NCBI RefSeq assembly: GCF_051020985.1
Contig: NW_027475145.1
Location: forward strand, 1,240,001 to 1,304,000
Origin: Nomia melanderi
Taxonomy: Eukaryota; Arthropoda; Insecta; Hymenoptera; Halictidae
DNA: 64,000 nucleotides
Direction: 5' to 3'
The notes under the pieces: model-generated
Told to the model about the DNA's origin: nothing
Database searches by the model: none
What the model saw: the letters and a program-made list of their open reading frames with translations, nothing else
Part shown: positions 24,671 through 37,213 of the stretch, piece by piece
Layout: each line of letters starts with the position of its first letter
Numbering within the stretch: position 1 is the stretch's first letter
Position numbers and translations under genes: made by a program

Positions 24671-26674
24671 TCTTACAGACAATGCACTTTGATTTATTGC
24701 GCTATCTGTAATAGCACCCGAGATATCACCAGATATATATTGGATTTTTCACTGACCCTGAGTGTCCGGCCCCATGAGACGGTGGTTGTCTCGGCCCCTG
24801 GAGGTCCGAGGACGTTCCCGCTGCACCCATTCATGCGCCAGGGCCTCCTGCAGATAATTCACTTCGGTTTATTGCGCTATCTCTAATAGCACCCGAGATA
24901 TCACCAGATATATATTGGATTTTCCCCTGACTCTGAGTGTCCGGCCCCATGAGACTGTGGTTGTCTTGGCCCCTGGTGGTCCGAGGTCGTTCCCGCTGCC
25001 CAGATTGACGCGGCCGGGCCTCCTACAGACAATGCACTTTGATTTATTGCGCTATCTGTAATAGCACCCGAGATATCACCAGATATATATTGGATTTTCC
25101 CCTGACCGTGAGTGTCCGGCCCCATGTGACTGTGGTTTTCTCGGCCCCTGGTGGTCCGAGGTCGTTCCCGCGGCAGAGATTCATGCGGCAGGGCCTCCAA
25201 CAAACAATGCACTTTGATTTATTGCGCTATCTGTAATAGCACCCGAGATATCACCAGATATATATTGAATTTTCCCCTTACCCTGAGTGTCCGGCCTCAT
25301 GAGACGGTGGTTTTCTCGGCCCCTGGCGGCCCGAGGTCGTTCCCGCTGCACAGATTCATGCGCCAGGACCTCCTGCAGATAATTCACTTTGGTTTATTGG
25401 GCTATCTCTAATAGCACCCGAGATATCAACAGATATATATTGGATTTTCCCCAGACCCTGAGTGTCCGGCGCCATGAGACGGTGGTTTTCTCGGCCCCTG
25501 GTGGTCCGAGGTCGTTCCCTCTGCACAGATTCATGCGCCAGAGCCTCCTGCAGATAATCCACTTTGGATTATTGCGCTGTCTCTAATAGCACCCGAGATA
25601 TCACCAGATATATATTGGATTTTCCCATGACCCTGTGTGTCCGGCCCCATGAGACGGTGGTTTACTCGGCCCCTGGTGGTCCGATGTCGTTCCTGCTGCA
25701 CAGATTTTTGCGCAAGGGCCTCCTACGGACAATGCACTTTGATTTATTGCGCTATCACTAATAGCACCCGAGATATCACCAGATATATATTGGATTTTCC
25801 CCAGACCCTGAGTATCCGGCGCCATGAGACGGTTGTTGTCTCGGCCCCTGGTGGTCCGAGGTCGTTCCCGCTGCACAGATTCATGCACCAGGGCCTCCTG
25901 CAGATAATTCACTTTGGTTTATTGCGCTATCTCTAATAGCACCCGAGATATCACCAGGTATATGTTAGATTCTTCCCTGACCCTGAGTGTCCGGCCCCAT
26001 GAGACGGTGATTTTCTCGGCCCCTGGTGGTCCGAGGTCGTTCCCGCTGCACAGATTCATGCGCCGGGGCCTAATACAGACAATGCACTTTGATTTATTGC
26101 GCTATCTGTAATAGCACCCGAGATATCACCAGTTATATATTGGATTTTCCCCTTACCCTGAGTGTCCGGCCCCATGTGACTCTGGTTTTCTCGGCCCCTG
26201 GTGGTCCGAGGTCGTTACCGCTGCAGAGATTCATGCGGCAGGGCCTCCTACAGACAATGCACTTTGATTTATTGCGCTATCTCTAATAGCACCCGAGATA
26301 TCACCAGATATATATTGAATTTTCCCCTGACCCTGAGTGTCCGGCCTCATGAGGCTGTGGTTTTCTCGGCCCCTGGTGGTCCGAGGTCGTTCCCGCTGCA
26401 GAGATTCATGCGGCAGGGCCTCCTGCAGATAATTCACTTTGGTTAATTGGGCTATCTCTAATAGCACCCGAGATATCACAAGATATATATTGGACTTTTC
26501 CCTGACCCTGACAGTCCGGCCCCATGAGGCGGTGATTTCCTCTGCCCCTGGTGGTCCGAGGTCGTTGCCGCTGCACAGATTCATGCGCCAGGACCTCCCG
26601 CAGACAACGCACTTTGGTTTATTGCGCTATCTGTAAGAGCACCCGAGATATCACCAGATGTATGCTGGATTTTT

Positions 26675-26714
26675 ACATGACCTTGTGTGACGGATTCCGG
26701 ATATCTGTAATTTC
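26675..26714 (+). repeat. Divergent 40-bp core in satellite monomer
   Basis: Reads ACATGACCTTGTGTGACGG and then CCGGATATCTGTAATTTCC. Preceded by GATGTATGCTGG. The pair copy lies exactly six monomers later at 27,725. Confidence 0.85.
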
Positions 26715-27724
26715 CTCGGCCCCTGGTGGACCGAGGTCGTTCCTGCTGCACAGATTCATTCGCCAGTGCCTCCTACAGACAATGCACTTTGATTTATTGC
26801 GCTATCTCTAATAGCACCCGAGATATCACCAGATATATCACGGATTTTTCCCTGATCCTGACAGTCCAGCCCCATGAGACGGTGGTTTTCTCGGCCCCTG
26901 GTGGTCCGACATGGTTCCCGCTGCACAGATTCATGCGACAGGGACCCCTGCAGATAATTCACTTTGATTTATTGCGCTATCTCTTATAGCACCCGAGATA
27001 TCACCAGATATATATTGGATTTTTACCTGACCCTGACAGTCCGGCCCCATGAGACTGTGGTTGTCTCGGCCCCTGGTGGTCCGAGGTCGTTCCCGCTGCC
27101 CAGATTGACGCGGCCGGGCCTCCTATAGACAATGCACTTTGATTTATTGCGCTATCTGTAATAGCACCCGAGATATCACAAGATATATATTGGATTTTTC
27201 CCTGACCCTGAGTGTCCGGCTCCATGAGACGGTGGTTTTCTCGGCCCCTGGTGGTCCGAGGTCGTTCCCGCTGCACAGATTCATGCGCCAGGGCCTCCTG
27301 CAGATAATTCGCTTTGGTTTATTGCGCTATCTCTAATAGCACCCGAGATATCACCAGATATATGTTGGATTTTCCCCTGACCGTGAGTGTCCGGCCCCAT
27401 GAGACTGTGGTTTTCTCGGCCCCTGGTGGTCCGAGGTCGTTCCCGCTGCACAGATTCATGCGCCAGGGCCTCCTACAGACAGTGCACTTTTATTTATTGC
27501 GCTATCTGTAATAGCACCCGAGATATCACCAGATATATATTGGATCTTTCACTGACCCTGAGTGTCCGGCCCCATGAGACGGTGGTTTTCGCGGCCCCTG
27601 GTGGTCCGAGGTCGTTCCCGCTGCACAGATTCATTCGCCAGGGCCTGCTGCAGACAATGCACTTTGATTTATTGCGCTATCTGTAATAGCACCCGAGATA
27701 TCACCAGATGTATGCTGGATTTTT

Positions 27725-27764
27725 ACATGACCTTGGGTGACGGATTCCGGATATCTGTAATTTC
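27725..27764 (+). repeat. Divergent 40-bp core in satellite monomer
   Basis: Same as 26,675 but with the usual CTTGGGTGACGG. Followed by GGTGGACCGAGGTCG in both. Confidence 0.85.
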
Positions 27765-27849
27765 CTCGGCCCCTGGTGGACCGAGGTCGTTCCTGCTGCA
27801 CAGATTCATTCGCCAGTGCCTCCTACAGACAATGCACTTTGATTTATTG

Positions 27850-28474
27850 CGCTATCTGTAATAGCACCCGAGATATCACCAGATATATATTGGATTTTAC
27901 CCTGACCCTGAATGTCCGGCCCCATGAGACGGTGGTTGTCTCGGCCCCTGGAGGTCCGAGGACGTTCCCGCTGCACCGATTCATGCGCCAGGGCCTCCTG
28001 CAGATAATTCACTTCGGTTTATTGCTCTATCTCTAATAGCACCCGAGATATCACCAGATATATATTGGATTTTCCCCTGACCCTGAGCGTCCGGCCCCAT
28101 GTGACTGTGGTTTTCTCGGCCCCTGGTGGTTCGAGGTCGTTCCCGCTGCACAAATTCGTGCGCCAGGGCCTCCTACAGACAATGCACTTTGATTTATTGC
28201 GCTATCTGTAATAGCACCCGAGATATCACCAGATATATATTGGATTTTAACCTGACCCTGACAGTCCGGCCCCATGCGTCGATGGTTTTCTCGGTCCCTC
28301 GTGGTCCGAGGTCGATCCCGCTGCACAGATTCATGCGACAGGGCCTCCTGCAGACAAATCACTTTGGTTTATTGCGCTATCTCTAATTGCACCCGAGATA
28401 TCACCAGATATATATTGGATTTTTCCCTGACCCTGACAGTCCAGCCCCATAAGACGGTGGTTTTCTCGGCCCCT
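27850..28474 (+). repeat. Zone C segment repeated at 29,424-30,048 (9 monomers apart)
   Basis: Offset 1,574 bp, that is 9 x 175 - 1. The missing base is the deletion near 28,618 (GTGTCCGTCCCATGG), which lies between the two copies. Shared marks are CCTGAATGTCCGG, GGTTGTCTCGG, CTGGAGGTCCGAGGACG, GATTTTAACCTGACCC and CTCTAATTGCACCCG. Confidence 0.75.
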
Positions 28475-29129
28475 GGTGGTCCAAGGTGGTTCCCGGTGCA
28501 CAGATTCATGCGACAGGGCCCCCTGCAGATAATTCAGTTTGATTTATTGCGCTATCTCTAATAGCACCCGAGATATCACCAGATATGTATTGGATTTTCC
28601 CCTGACCCTGAGTGTCCGTCCCATGGGACTGTGGTTTTCTCAGCCCCTGGTGGTCCGAGGTCGTTCCGACTGCCCAGATTGACGCGGCAGGGCCTCCTAC
28701 AGACAATGCACTTTGATTTATTGCGCTATCTGTAATAGCACCCGAGATATCACCAGATATATATTGGATTTTTCACTGACCCTGAGTGTCCGGCCCCATG
28801 CGTCGATGGTTTTCTCGGTCCCTCGTGGTCCGAGGTCGATCCCGCTGCACAGATTCATGCGACAGGGCCTCCTGCAGACAATTCACTTTGGTTTATGGCG
28901 CTATCTGTAATAGCACCCGAGATATCACCAGATATATATTGGATTTTACCCTGACCCTGAGTGTCCGGGCCCATGAGACGGTAGTTGTCTCGGCCCCTGG
29001 AGGTCCGAGGACGTTCCCGCAGCACAGATTCATGCGCCAGGAGCCCCTGCAGATAATTCACTTTGGTTTATTGCGCTATCTCTAATAGCACCCGAGATAT
29101 CACCAGATAAATATTGGATTTTTCCCTGA

Positions 29130-29435
29130 CACTGAGTGTCCGACCCCATGAGACTGTGGTTTTCTCGGCCCCTGGTGGTTCGAGGTAGTTCCCGCTGCAC
29201 AGATTCATGCGCAAGGTCCTCCTACAGACAATGCACTTTGATTTATTGCGCTATCTGTAATAGCACTCGAGATATAACAAGATATATATTGGATTTTTCA
29301 CTGACCCTGAGTGTCCGGCCCCATGAGACGGTGGTTTTCTTGGCCCCTGGTGGTCCGAGGTCGTTCCCGTTGCACAGATTCATGCGCCAGGGCCTCCTGC
29401 AGATAATACACTTTGGATTATTGCGCTATCTGTAA
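29130..29435 (+). repeat. Zone C segment repeated at 31,230-31,535 (12 monomers apart)
   Basis: Offset 2,100 bp. Both copies carry GGTCCGAGGTAG or GGTTCGAGGTAG followed by TTCCCGCTGCACAG, then GCGCAAGGTCCTCCTAC, TAGCACTCGAGATATAAC and CAGATAATACACTTTGG. The upstream half differs at a few bases (CCCATGAGACTGTGG against CCCATTAGACTGTG). Confidence 0.65.
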
Positions 29436-31845
29436 TAGCACCCGAGATATCACCAGATATATATTGGATTTTACCCTGACCCTGAATGTCCGGCCCCATG
29501 AGACGGTGGTTGTCTCGGCCCCTGGAGGTCCGAGGACGTTCCCGCTGAACCGATTCATGCGCCAGGGCCTCCTGCAGATAATTCACTTCGGTTTATTGCT
29601 CTATCTCTAATAGCACCCGAGATATCACCAGATATATATTGGATTTTCCCCTGACCCTGAGCGTCCGGCCCCATGTGACTGTGGTTTTCTCGGCCCCTGG
29701 TGGTTCGAGGTCGTTCCCGCTGCACAGATTCGTGCGCCAGGGCCTCCTACAGACAATGCACTTTGATTTATTGCGCTATCTGTAATAGCACCCGAGATAT
29801 CACCAGATATATATTGGATTTTAACCTGACCCTGACAGTCCGGCCCCATGCGTCGATGGTTTTCTCGGTCCCTCGTGGTCCGAGGTCGATCCCGCTGCAC
29901 AGATTCATGCGACAGGGCCTCCTGCAGACAAATCACTTTGGTTTATTGCGCTATCTCTAATTGCACCCGAGATATCACCAGATATATATTGGATTTTTCC
30001 CTGACCCTGACAGTCCAGCCCCATAAGACGGTGGTTTTCTCGGCCCCTGGTGGTTCGAGGTCGTTCCTGCTGCACAGATTCATGCGGCAGGGCTTCCAGC
30101 AGACGATGCACTTTGATTTATCGCGCTATCTCAAATAGCAACCGAGATATCACCTGACATATAATCGATTTTTCCCTGACCCTGACAGTCCGGCCCCATG
30201 CGTCGATGGTTTTCTCGGTCCCTCGTGGTCCGAGGTCGATCCCGCTGCACAGATTCATTCGCCAGTGCCTCCTACAGACAATGCACTTTGATTTATTGTT
30301 CTATCACTAATAGCACCCGAGATATCAACAGATATATATTGGACTTTTCCCTGAGCCTGACAGTCCGGCCCCATGAGGCGGTGATTTCCTCAGCCGCTTG
30401 TGGTCCGAGGTCTATCCCGCTGCACAGATTCATGCGCCAGGGCCGCCTGCAGATAATTCACTTTGATTTATTGCGCTATCTCTAATAGCAGCCGAGATAT
30501 CAACAGATATATATTGGACTTTTCCCTGACCCTGACAGTCCGGCCCCATGAGGCGGTGATTTCCTCGGCCCCTGGTGGTCCGAGGTCGTTCCCGCTGCAC
30601 AGATTTATGCGCCGGGGCCTAATACAGACAACGCAATTTGATTTCTTGGGCTATCTGTAATAGCACCCGAGATATCACCAGATATATAATGGATTCTTCC
30701 CTGACCCTGAGTGTCCGGAACCATGAGACGGTGGTTTTCTCGGCCCCTGGTGGTCCGAGGCCGTTCCCGCTGCACAGATTCATGCGCCAGGGCCTCCTAC
30801 AGACAATGCACTTTGATTTATTGTGCAATCTATAATATAACCCGAGATATCACCAGATATATATTGGATTTTTCCCTGACCCTGAGGGTCCGGCCCCATG
30901 AGACGGTTGTTGTCTCGACCCCTGAGGGTCCGAGGTCGTTCCCGCTGCACAGATTCATGCGCCAGGGCCTGCTGCAGATAATTCACTTTGGTTTATTGCG
31001 CTATCTCTAATAGCACCCGAGATATCACCAGATATATATTGAATTTTTCCCTGACCCTGAGTGCTCGGCCCCATGCGTCGGTGGTTTTCTCGGGCCCTGG
31101 TGGTCCGAGATCGATCTCGCTGCACAGATTCATGCGATAGCGCCTCCTGCAGACAATGCACTTTGGTTTATTGCGCTATCTCTAATAGCACCCGAGATAT
31201 CACCAGATATATATTGGATTTTACCCTGACCCTGAGTGTCCGACCCCATTAGACTGTGTTTTTCTCAGCCCCTGGTGGTCCGAGGTAGTTCCCGCTGCAC
31301 AGATTCATGCGCAAGGTCCTCCTACAGACAATGCACTTTGATTTATTGCGCTATCTGTAATAGCACTCGAGATATAACCAGATATATATTGGATTTGTCA
31401 CTGACCCTGAGTGTCCGGCCCCATGAGACGGTGGTTTTCTCGGCCCCTGGTGGTCCGAGGTCGTTCCCGTTGCACAGATTCATGCGCCAGGGCCTCCTGC
31501 AGATAATACACTTTGGTTTATTGCGCTATCTCTAATAGCACCCGAGATATCACCAGATATATATTGGATTTTCCCCTGACCCTGAGTGTCCGGCCCCATG
31601 AGACTGTGGTTTTCTCGGCCCCTGGTGGTCCGAGGTCGTTCCCGCTGCACAGATTCATGCGCCAGCGCCTCCTACAGACAATGCACTTTGATTTATTGCG
31701 CTATCTATAATAGCACCGGAGATATCACCAGATATATATTGGATTTTTCACTGACCCTGAGTGTCCGGCCCCATGAGACTGTGGTTTTCTCGGCCCCTGG
31801 TGGTCCGAGGTCGTTCCCGCTGCACAGATTCACGCGCCAGGGCTT

Positions 31846-32225
31846 TGTACAGACAATGCACTTTGATTTATCGCACTATCTGTAATAGAACCCGAGATAT
31901 CACCAGATATATATTGGATTTTTCCCTGACCCTGAGTGCCCGGCCCCATGCGTCGGTGGTTTTCTCGGCCCCTGGTGGTCAGAGATCGATCTCGCTGCAC
32001 AGATTCATGCGCTAGGGCCTCCTGCAGACAATGGACTTTGATTTATTGCGCTATCAGTAATACCACCCGAGACATCACCAGATATATATTGGATTTTTCC
32101 CTGACCCTGAGTGTCCGGCCCCATGAGACGGTGGTTTTCTCGGCCCCTGGTGGTCCGAGGTCGTTCCCGCTGCACAGATTCATGCGCCAGGGCCTCCTGC
32201 AGATAATTCACTTTGGTTTATTGAG
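31846..32225 (+). repeat. Three-monomer step: segment repeated at about 32,371-32,750
   Basis: Offset 525 bp. Shared rare marks are ATTTATCGCACTATCTG, TAGAACCCGAG, GAGTGCCCGGCCCCATGCG, GGTGGTCAGAGATCG, GCGCTAGGGCC and ATCAGTAATACCACCCG. The first copy has CAATGGAC where the second has CAATGCAC. Confidence 0.7.
32139..32159 (+). other. Conserved imperfect hairpin-capable dyad (example)
   Basis: In this monomer CTCGG (32139-32143) pairs with CCGAG (32155-32159). After one C/T mismatch, CC (32145-32146) pairs with GG (32152-32153), leaving a five-base loop CTGGT. This makes an 8-position stem with seven pairs, and the consensus monomer keeps it at positions 111-131. Common variants touch the loop or mismatch rather than the outer arms, such as GGTGGCCCGAG, but TGTTCCGAG, TTCTCCGAG and CCGACG also occur. 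It could be a protein-binding dyad or an RNA hairpin if the array is transcribed; neither is shown. Confidence 0.5.
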
Positions 32226-32594
32226 CTATCTCTAATAGCACCCGAGATATCACCAGATATATATTGGATTTTCCCCTGACTCTGAGCGTCCGGCCCCATG
32301 AGACTGTGGTTTTCTCGGCCCCTGGTGGTCCGTGGTCGTTCCCGCTACACAGGTTCATGCGCCAGGGCTTCCTACAGACAATGCACTTTGATTTATCGCA
32401 CTATCTGTAATAGAACCCGAGATATCACCAGATATATATTGGATTTTTCCCTGACCCTGAGTGCCCGGCCCCATGCGTCGGTGGTTTTCTCGGCCCCTGG
32501 TGGTCAGAGATCGGTCTCGCTGCACAGATTCATGCGCTAGGGCCTCCTGCAGACAATGCACTTTGATTTATTGCGCTATCAGTAATACCACCCG

Positions 32595-32617
32595 AGATAT
32601 CACCAGATATATATTGG
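32595..32617 (+). other. AT-rich patch with AGATAT direct repeat and GATATC site
   Basis: Example of the AT-rich patch found in nearly every monomer. AGATAT occurs twice, at 32595-32600 and 32605-32610, exactly 10 bp apart or about one helical turn. The first lies inside GATATC (32596-32601), an EcoRV site present in most monomers. The second runs into TATATATT. By eye this is among the best conserved parts of the repeat. The main variants are CATATACATATTGG, found mostly in the homogenised zones (about 13,010-21,600 and 53,090-63,590), and AGATTTATATTGG in the same zones. A bent or easily melted segment is possible, and a TATA-like role is speculation. Confidence 0.6.
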
Positions 32618-32721
32618 ATTTTTCCCTGACCCTGAGTGTCCGGCCCCATGAGACGGTGGTTTTCTCGGCCCCTGGTGGTCCGCGGTCGTTCCCGCTGCAC
32701 AGATTCATGCGCCAGGGCCTC

Positions 32722-32727
32722 CTGCAG
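32722..32727. other. PstI-type CTGCAG marker of one monomer end type (example)
   Basis: The monomer end exists in two common forms, CCTGCAGA and CCTACAGA. The first creates CTGCAG. It is often, not always, followed by TAATTCACTTTGGTTT and then CTCTAATAG. The second is usually followed by CAATGCACTTTGATTT and CTGTAATAG. Linked bases of this kind mark monomer lineages. The window itself begins with CTGCAG, which could be a cloning or arbitrary cut point. Confidence 0.6.
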
Positions 32728-33848
32728 ATAATTCACTTTGGTTTATTGCGCTCTCCCTAATAGCACCCGAGATATCACCAGATATATATTGGATTTTCCC
32801 CTGACCCTGAGCGTCCGGCCCCATGAGACTGTGGTTTTCTCGGCCCCTGGTGGTCCGAGGTCGTTCCCGCTACACAGATTCATGCGCCAGGGCCTCCTAC
32901 AGACAATGCACTCTGATTTATTGCGCTATCTGTAATAGCACCCGAGATATCACCAGATATATATTGGATTCTCCCCTGACCCTGAGTGTCCGGCCCCATG
33001 AGACTGTGGTTTTCTCCGCCCCTGGTGGTCCGAGGTCGTTCCCGCTGCACAGAATCATGCGCCAGGGCCTCCTACAGACAATGCACTTTGATTTATTGCG
33101 CTATCTGTAATAGCACCCGAGATATCACCAGATGTATATTGGATTTTTCACTGAGCCTGAGTGTCCGGCCCCATGAGACGGTGGTTTTCTCGGCCCCTGG
33201 TGGTCCGAGGTCGTTCCCGCTGCACAGATTCATGCGCCGGGGCCTAATACAGACAATGCACTTTTATTTCTTGGGCTATCTATAATAGCACCCGAGATAT
33301 CACCAGATATATAATGGATTCTTCCCTGACCCTGAGTGTCCGGCCCCATGAGACGGTGGTTTTCTCGGCCCCTGGTGGTCCGAGGCCGTTCCCGCTGCAC
33401 AGATTCATGCGCCAGGGCCTCCTACAGACAATGCACTTTGATTTATTGCGCTATCTGTAATAGCACCCGAGATATCACCAGATGTATATTGGATTTTACC
33501 CTGACCCTGAGTGTCCGGCCCCATGAGACTGTGGTTGTCTCGGCCCCTGGTGGTCCGAGGTCGTTCCCGCTGCACAGATTCATGCGCCAGGGCTTCCTAC
33601 AGACAATGCACTTTGATTTATTGCGCCAGCTGTAATAGCACCCGAGCTTTCACCAGATATATATTGGATTTTTCCCTGACCCTGAGTGCCCGGCCAGATG
33701 TGTCGGTGATTTTCTCGGACCCTGGTGATCCGAGGTAGATACCGCTGCACAGATTCATGCGCCAGGGCCTCCCGCAGACAAGGCACTTTGATTTATTGCG
33801 CTATCTGTAATAGCACCCGTGTTATCACCAGATATATGCTGGATTTTT

Positions 33849-33888
33849 ACATGACCTTGGGTGACGGATTCCGAATATTTGTAATTTT
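33849..33888 (+). repeat. Divergent 40-bp core in satellite monomer, isolated copy
   Basis: Carries GATTCCGAATATTTGTAATT. Preceded by CGTGTTATCACCAGATATATGC. No sister copy within several kilobases. Confidence 0.85.
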
Positions 33889-36345
33889 CTCGGCCCCTGG
33901 TGGTCCGAGGACGTTCCTGCTGCACAGATTCATGCGCCAGGGCCTCCTGCAGATAATTCACTTTGGTTTATTGCGCAATCTCTAATAGCACCCGAGATAT
34001 CACCTGATATATATTGAATTTTCCCCTGACCCTGAGTGTCCGGCCCAATGAGACTGTGGTTTTCTCGGCCCCTGGTGGTCCGAGGTCGTACCCGTTGCAC
34101 AGATTCATGCGCCCGGGCCTCCTGCAGATAATTCACTTTGGTTTATTGCGCTATCTCTAATAGCACCCGAGATATCACCAGATATATATTGGATTTTCCC
34201 CTGACCCAGAGTGTCTGGCCCCATGAGACTGTGGTTTTCTCGGCCCCTGGTGGTCCGAGGTCGTTCCGGCTGCACACACTCATGAGGCAGGACCTCCTAC
34301 AGACAATGCACTTTGAGTTATTGAGCTATCTGTAATAGAACCCGAGATATCACCAGATATATATTGGATTTTTCACTGACCCTGAGTGTCCGGCCCCATG
34401 AGACGGTGGTTTTCTCGGCCCCTGGTGGTCCGAGGTCGTTCCCGCTGCGCAGATTCATGCGCCAGGGCCTCCTACAGACAATGCACTTTGATTTATTGCG
34501 CTATCTGTAATAGCACCCGAGATATCACCAGATATATATTGGATTTTTCCATGACCCTGAGTGTCCGGCCCCATGAGACGGTGGTTGTCTCGGCCCCTGG
34601 TGGCTCGAGGTCGTTCCCGCTGCACAGATTCGTGCGCCAGGGCCTCCTACAGACAATGCACTTTGGTTTATTGCGCTATCTCTAATAGCACCCGAGATAT
34701 CACCAGATATATATTGGATCTTTCACTGACCCTGAGTGTCCGGCCCCATGAGACGGTGGTTTTCGCGGCCCCTGGTAGTCCGAGGTCGTTCCCGCTGCAC
34801 AGATTCATGCGCCAGGGCCTCCTACAGACAATGCACTTTGATTTATTGCGCTATCTGTAATAGAACCCGAGATATCACCAGATATATATTGGATTTTCGC
34901 CTGACCCTGAGTATCCGGCCCCATGAGACTGTGGTTTTCGCGGCCCCTGGTGGTACGAGGTCGTTCCCGCTACACAGATTCATGCGCCAGGGCCTCCTAC
35001 AGACAATGCACTCTGATTTATTGCGCTATCTGTAATAGCACCCGAGATATCACCAGATATATATTGGATTTTTCCCTGACCCTGAGTGTCCGAACCCATG
35101 GGACGGTGGTTTTCTCGGCCCCTGGTGGTCCGAGGTCGTTCCCGCTGTACAAATTCATGCACCAGGGCCTCGTGAAGACAATGTACTTTGATTTATTGCG
35201 CTATCTGTAATAGCACTCGAGCTATCACCAGATATATATTGGATTTTTCCCTGACCCTGAGTGCCCGGCCCCATGTGTCGGTGATTTTCTCGGACCCTGG
35301 TGATGCGAGGTAGATACCGCTGCACAGATTCATGCGCCAGGGCCTCCTGCAGATAATTCACTTTGGTTTATTGCCCTATCTCTAATAGCACCCGAGATAT
35401 GACCAGATATATGTTGGATTTTCCCCTGACCCTAAGTGTCCGGCCCCATGAGACTGTGGTTTTCTCGGCCCCTGGTGGCCCGAGGTCGTTCCTGCTGCAC
35501 AGATGCATGCGCCAGGGCCTCCAGCAGACAATGCACTTTGATTTATTGCGCTATCTCTAATAGCACCCGAGGTATCGCCAGATATATATTGGATTTTTCT
35601 CTGACCCTGAGTGTCCGGCCCCATGAGACGGTGGTTTTCTCGGCCCCTGGTGGTCCGAGGTCGTTCCCATTGCACAGATTCATGCGCCAGGGTCTCCTGC
35701 AGACAATGCACTTTGATTTATTGCGCTATCTCTAATAGCACCCGAGGTATCACCAGATATATATTGGATTTTTCCCTGACCCTGAGTGTCCGGCCCCATG
35801 AGACGGTGGTTTTCTCGGCCCCTGGTGGTCCGAGGTCGTTCCCGCTGCACAGATGCATGCGCCAGGGCCTCCAGCAGACAATGCACTTTGATTTATTGCG
35901 CTATCTCTAATAGCACCCGAGATGTCACCAGATATATATTGGATTTTACCCTGACCCTGCGTGTCCGGCCCAATGAGACGGTGGTTTTCTCGGCCCCTGG
36001 TGGCCCGAGGTCGTTCCTGCTGCACAGATTCATGCGCCGGGGCCTAATACAGACAATGCACTTTGATTTCTTTGGCTATCTGTAATAGCACCCGAGATAT
36101 CACCAGATATATATTGGATTTTTCCCAGACCCTGAGTGTCCGGCCCCATGAGACGGTGGTTTTCTCGGCCCCTCGTGGTCCGAGGTCGTTCCCGCTGCAC
36201 AGATTCATGCACCAGGGCCTCCTACAGACAATGCACTTTGATTTATTGCGCTATCTGTAATAGCACCCGAGATATCACCAGATATATATTGGATTTTTCC
36301 CTGACCCTGAGTGCCCGGCCCCATGTGTCTGTGGTATTCTCGGCC

Positions 36346-37160
36346 CCTGGGGGTCCGAGGTCGATTCCGCTGCACAGATTCATGCGCTAGGGCCTCCTGC
36401 AGATAATTCACTTTGGTTTATTGCGCTCTCTTTACTAGCACCCGAGATATCACCAGATATATATTGGATATTTCCCTGACCCTGAGTGTCCGGCCCCATG
36501 TGTCGGTGGTTTTCTCGGCCCCTGGTGGTCCGAGGTCGTTCCCGCTGCACACATGCATGCGCCAGGGCCTCCTGCAGATAATTCATTTTGGATTATTGCG
36601 CTATCTCTAATAGCACCCGAGATATCACCAGATATATATTGGATTTTACCCTGACCCTGCGTGTCCGGCCCCATGAGACTGTGGTTTTCTCGGCCCCTGG
36701 TGGTCCGAGGTCGTTCCCGCGGCACAGATTAATGCGCCAGGGCCTCCTGCAGACAATATACTCTGATTTATCGCGCTATCTGTAATAGAACCCGAGATAC
36801 CACCAGATATATATTGGATATATCCCTGACCCTGAGTGTCCGGCCTCATGAGACGGTGGTTTTCTCGGCCCCTGGTTGTCCGAGGACGTTCCCGCTCCAC
36901 AGATTCATGCGCCTGGGCCTCCTGCAGATAATTCACTTTGGTTTATTGCGCTATCTCTAATAGCACCCGAGACATCACCAGATATATATTGGATTTTTCC
37001 CCGACCCTGAGTGTCCGGCCCCATGAGACGGTGGTTTTCTCGGCCGCTGGTGGTCCGAGGTCGTTCCTGCTGCACTCATGCATGCGCCAGGGCCTCCTGC
37101 AGATTATTCATTTTGGATTATTGCGCTATCTCTAATAGCACCCGAGATATCACCAGATAT
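36346..37160 (+). repeat. Zone C segment shared with 42,823-43,637 and partly with 1,891-2,299
   Basis: This 815-bp stretch recurs at 42,823-43,637 (offset 6,477 = 37 x 175 + 2; the two extra bases are the insertions near 42,334 and 42,447). Marks include GCGCTCTCTTTACTAGC, CACACATGCATGCG, CATTTTGGATTATTGC and GCTCCACAGATTC. Its last third, continuing to about 37,296, also matches 1,891-2,299 in zone A (offset 34,997 = 200 x 175 - 3), including the divergent-core monomer. Confidence 0.75.
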
Positions 37161-37173
37161 AAGCTGGATTTTT

Positions 37174-37213
37174 ACATGACCTTGGGTGACGGATACCGAA
37201 AATCTGTAATTTT
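37174..37213 (+). repeat. Divergent 40-bp core in satellite monomer
   Basis: Same form and flanks as the copy at 2,177 (GATACCGAAAATC, GTTCCGACGTCG), 200 monomers away. Confidence 0.85.

Larger units (their letters stand above)
32554..32728 (+). repeat. Near-consensus reference monomer (175 bp)
   Basis: This copy differs from my hand consensus at about four positions and can serve as the reference. Counting from its first base: 1-13 CAATGCACTTTGA; 14-27 TTTATTGCGCTATC; 30-35 TAATAG, two stop codons in tandem; 36-50 the CACCCGAGATATCAC block; 51-64 the AT-rich GATATATATTGG; 65-106 a pyrimidine-rich then variable segment; 107-131 the TTTT plus CTCGG...CCGAG dyad; 132-147 the GTCGTTCCCGCTGCAC block; 151-175 the ATGCGCCAGGGCCTCCT tail. 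The consensus has about 53% GC and nine CpGs. The numbering start is arbitrary, because a tandem repeat has no natural first base. Confidence 0.9.

Noticed and set aside
24260..30060. Pol III B-box-like GGTTCGAGGTC in some monomers (about 24,268, 28,128, 29,702, 30,053), suggesting a tRNA-derived element
   Set aside because: The match fails at the last box position, no A box lies at the right distance, and the consensus reads GGTCCGAGG. It looks like a single T variant of the common monomer.
32604..32617. TATA-box promoter in each monomer (GATATATATTGG)
   Set aside because: The motif is AT-rich and TATA-like, but there is no other promoter sign or transcript to support it. Kept only as a structural patch.
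32554..32728. G-quadruplex on the minus strand from the C runs
   Set aside because: The complementary G runs are 3, 11 and 21 bases apart, so they do not meet the usual short-loop rule.
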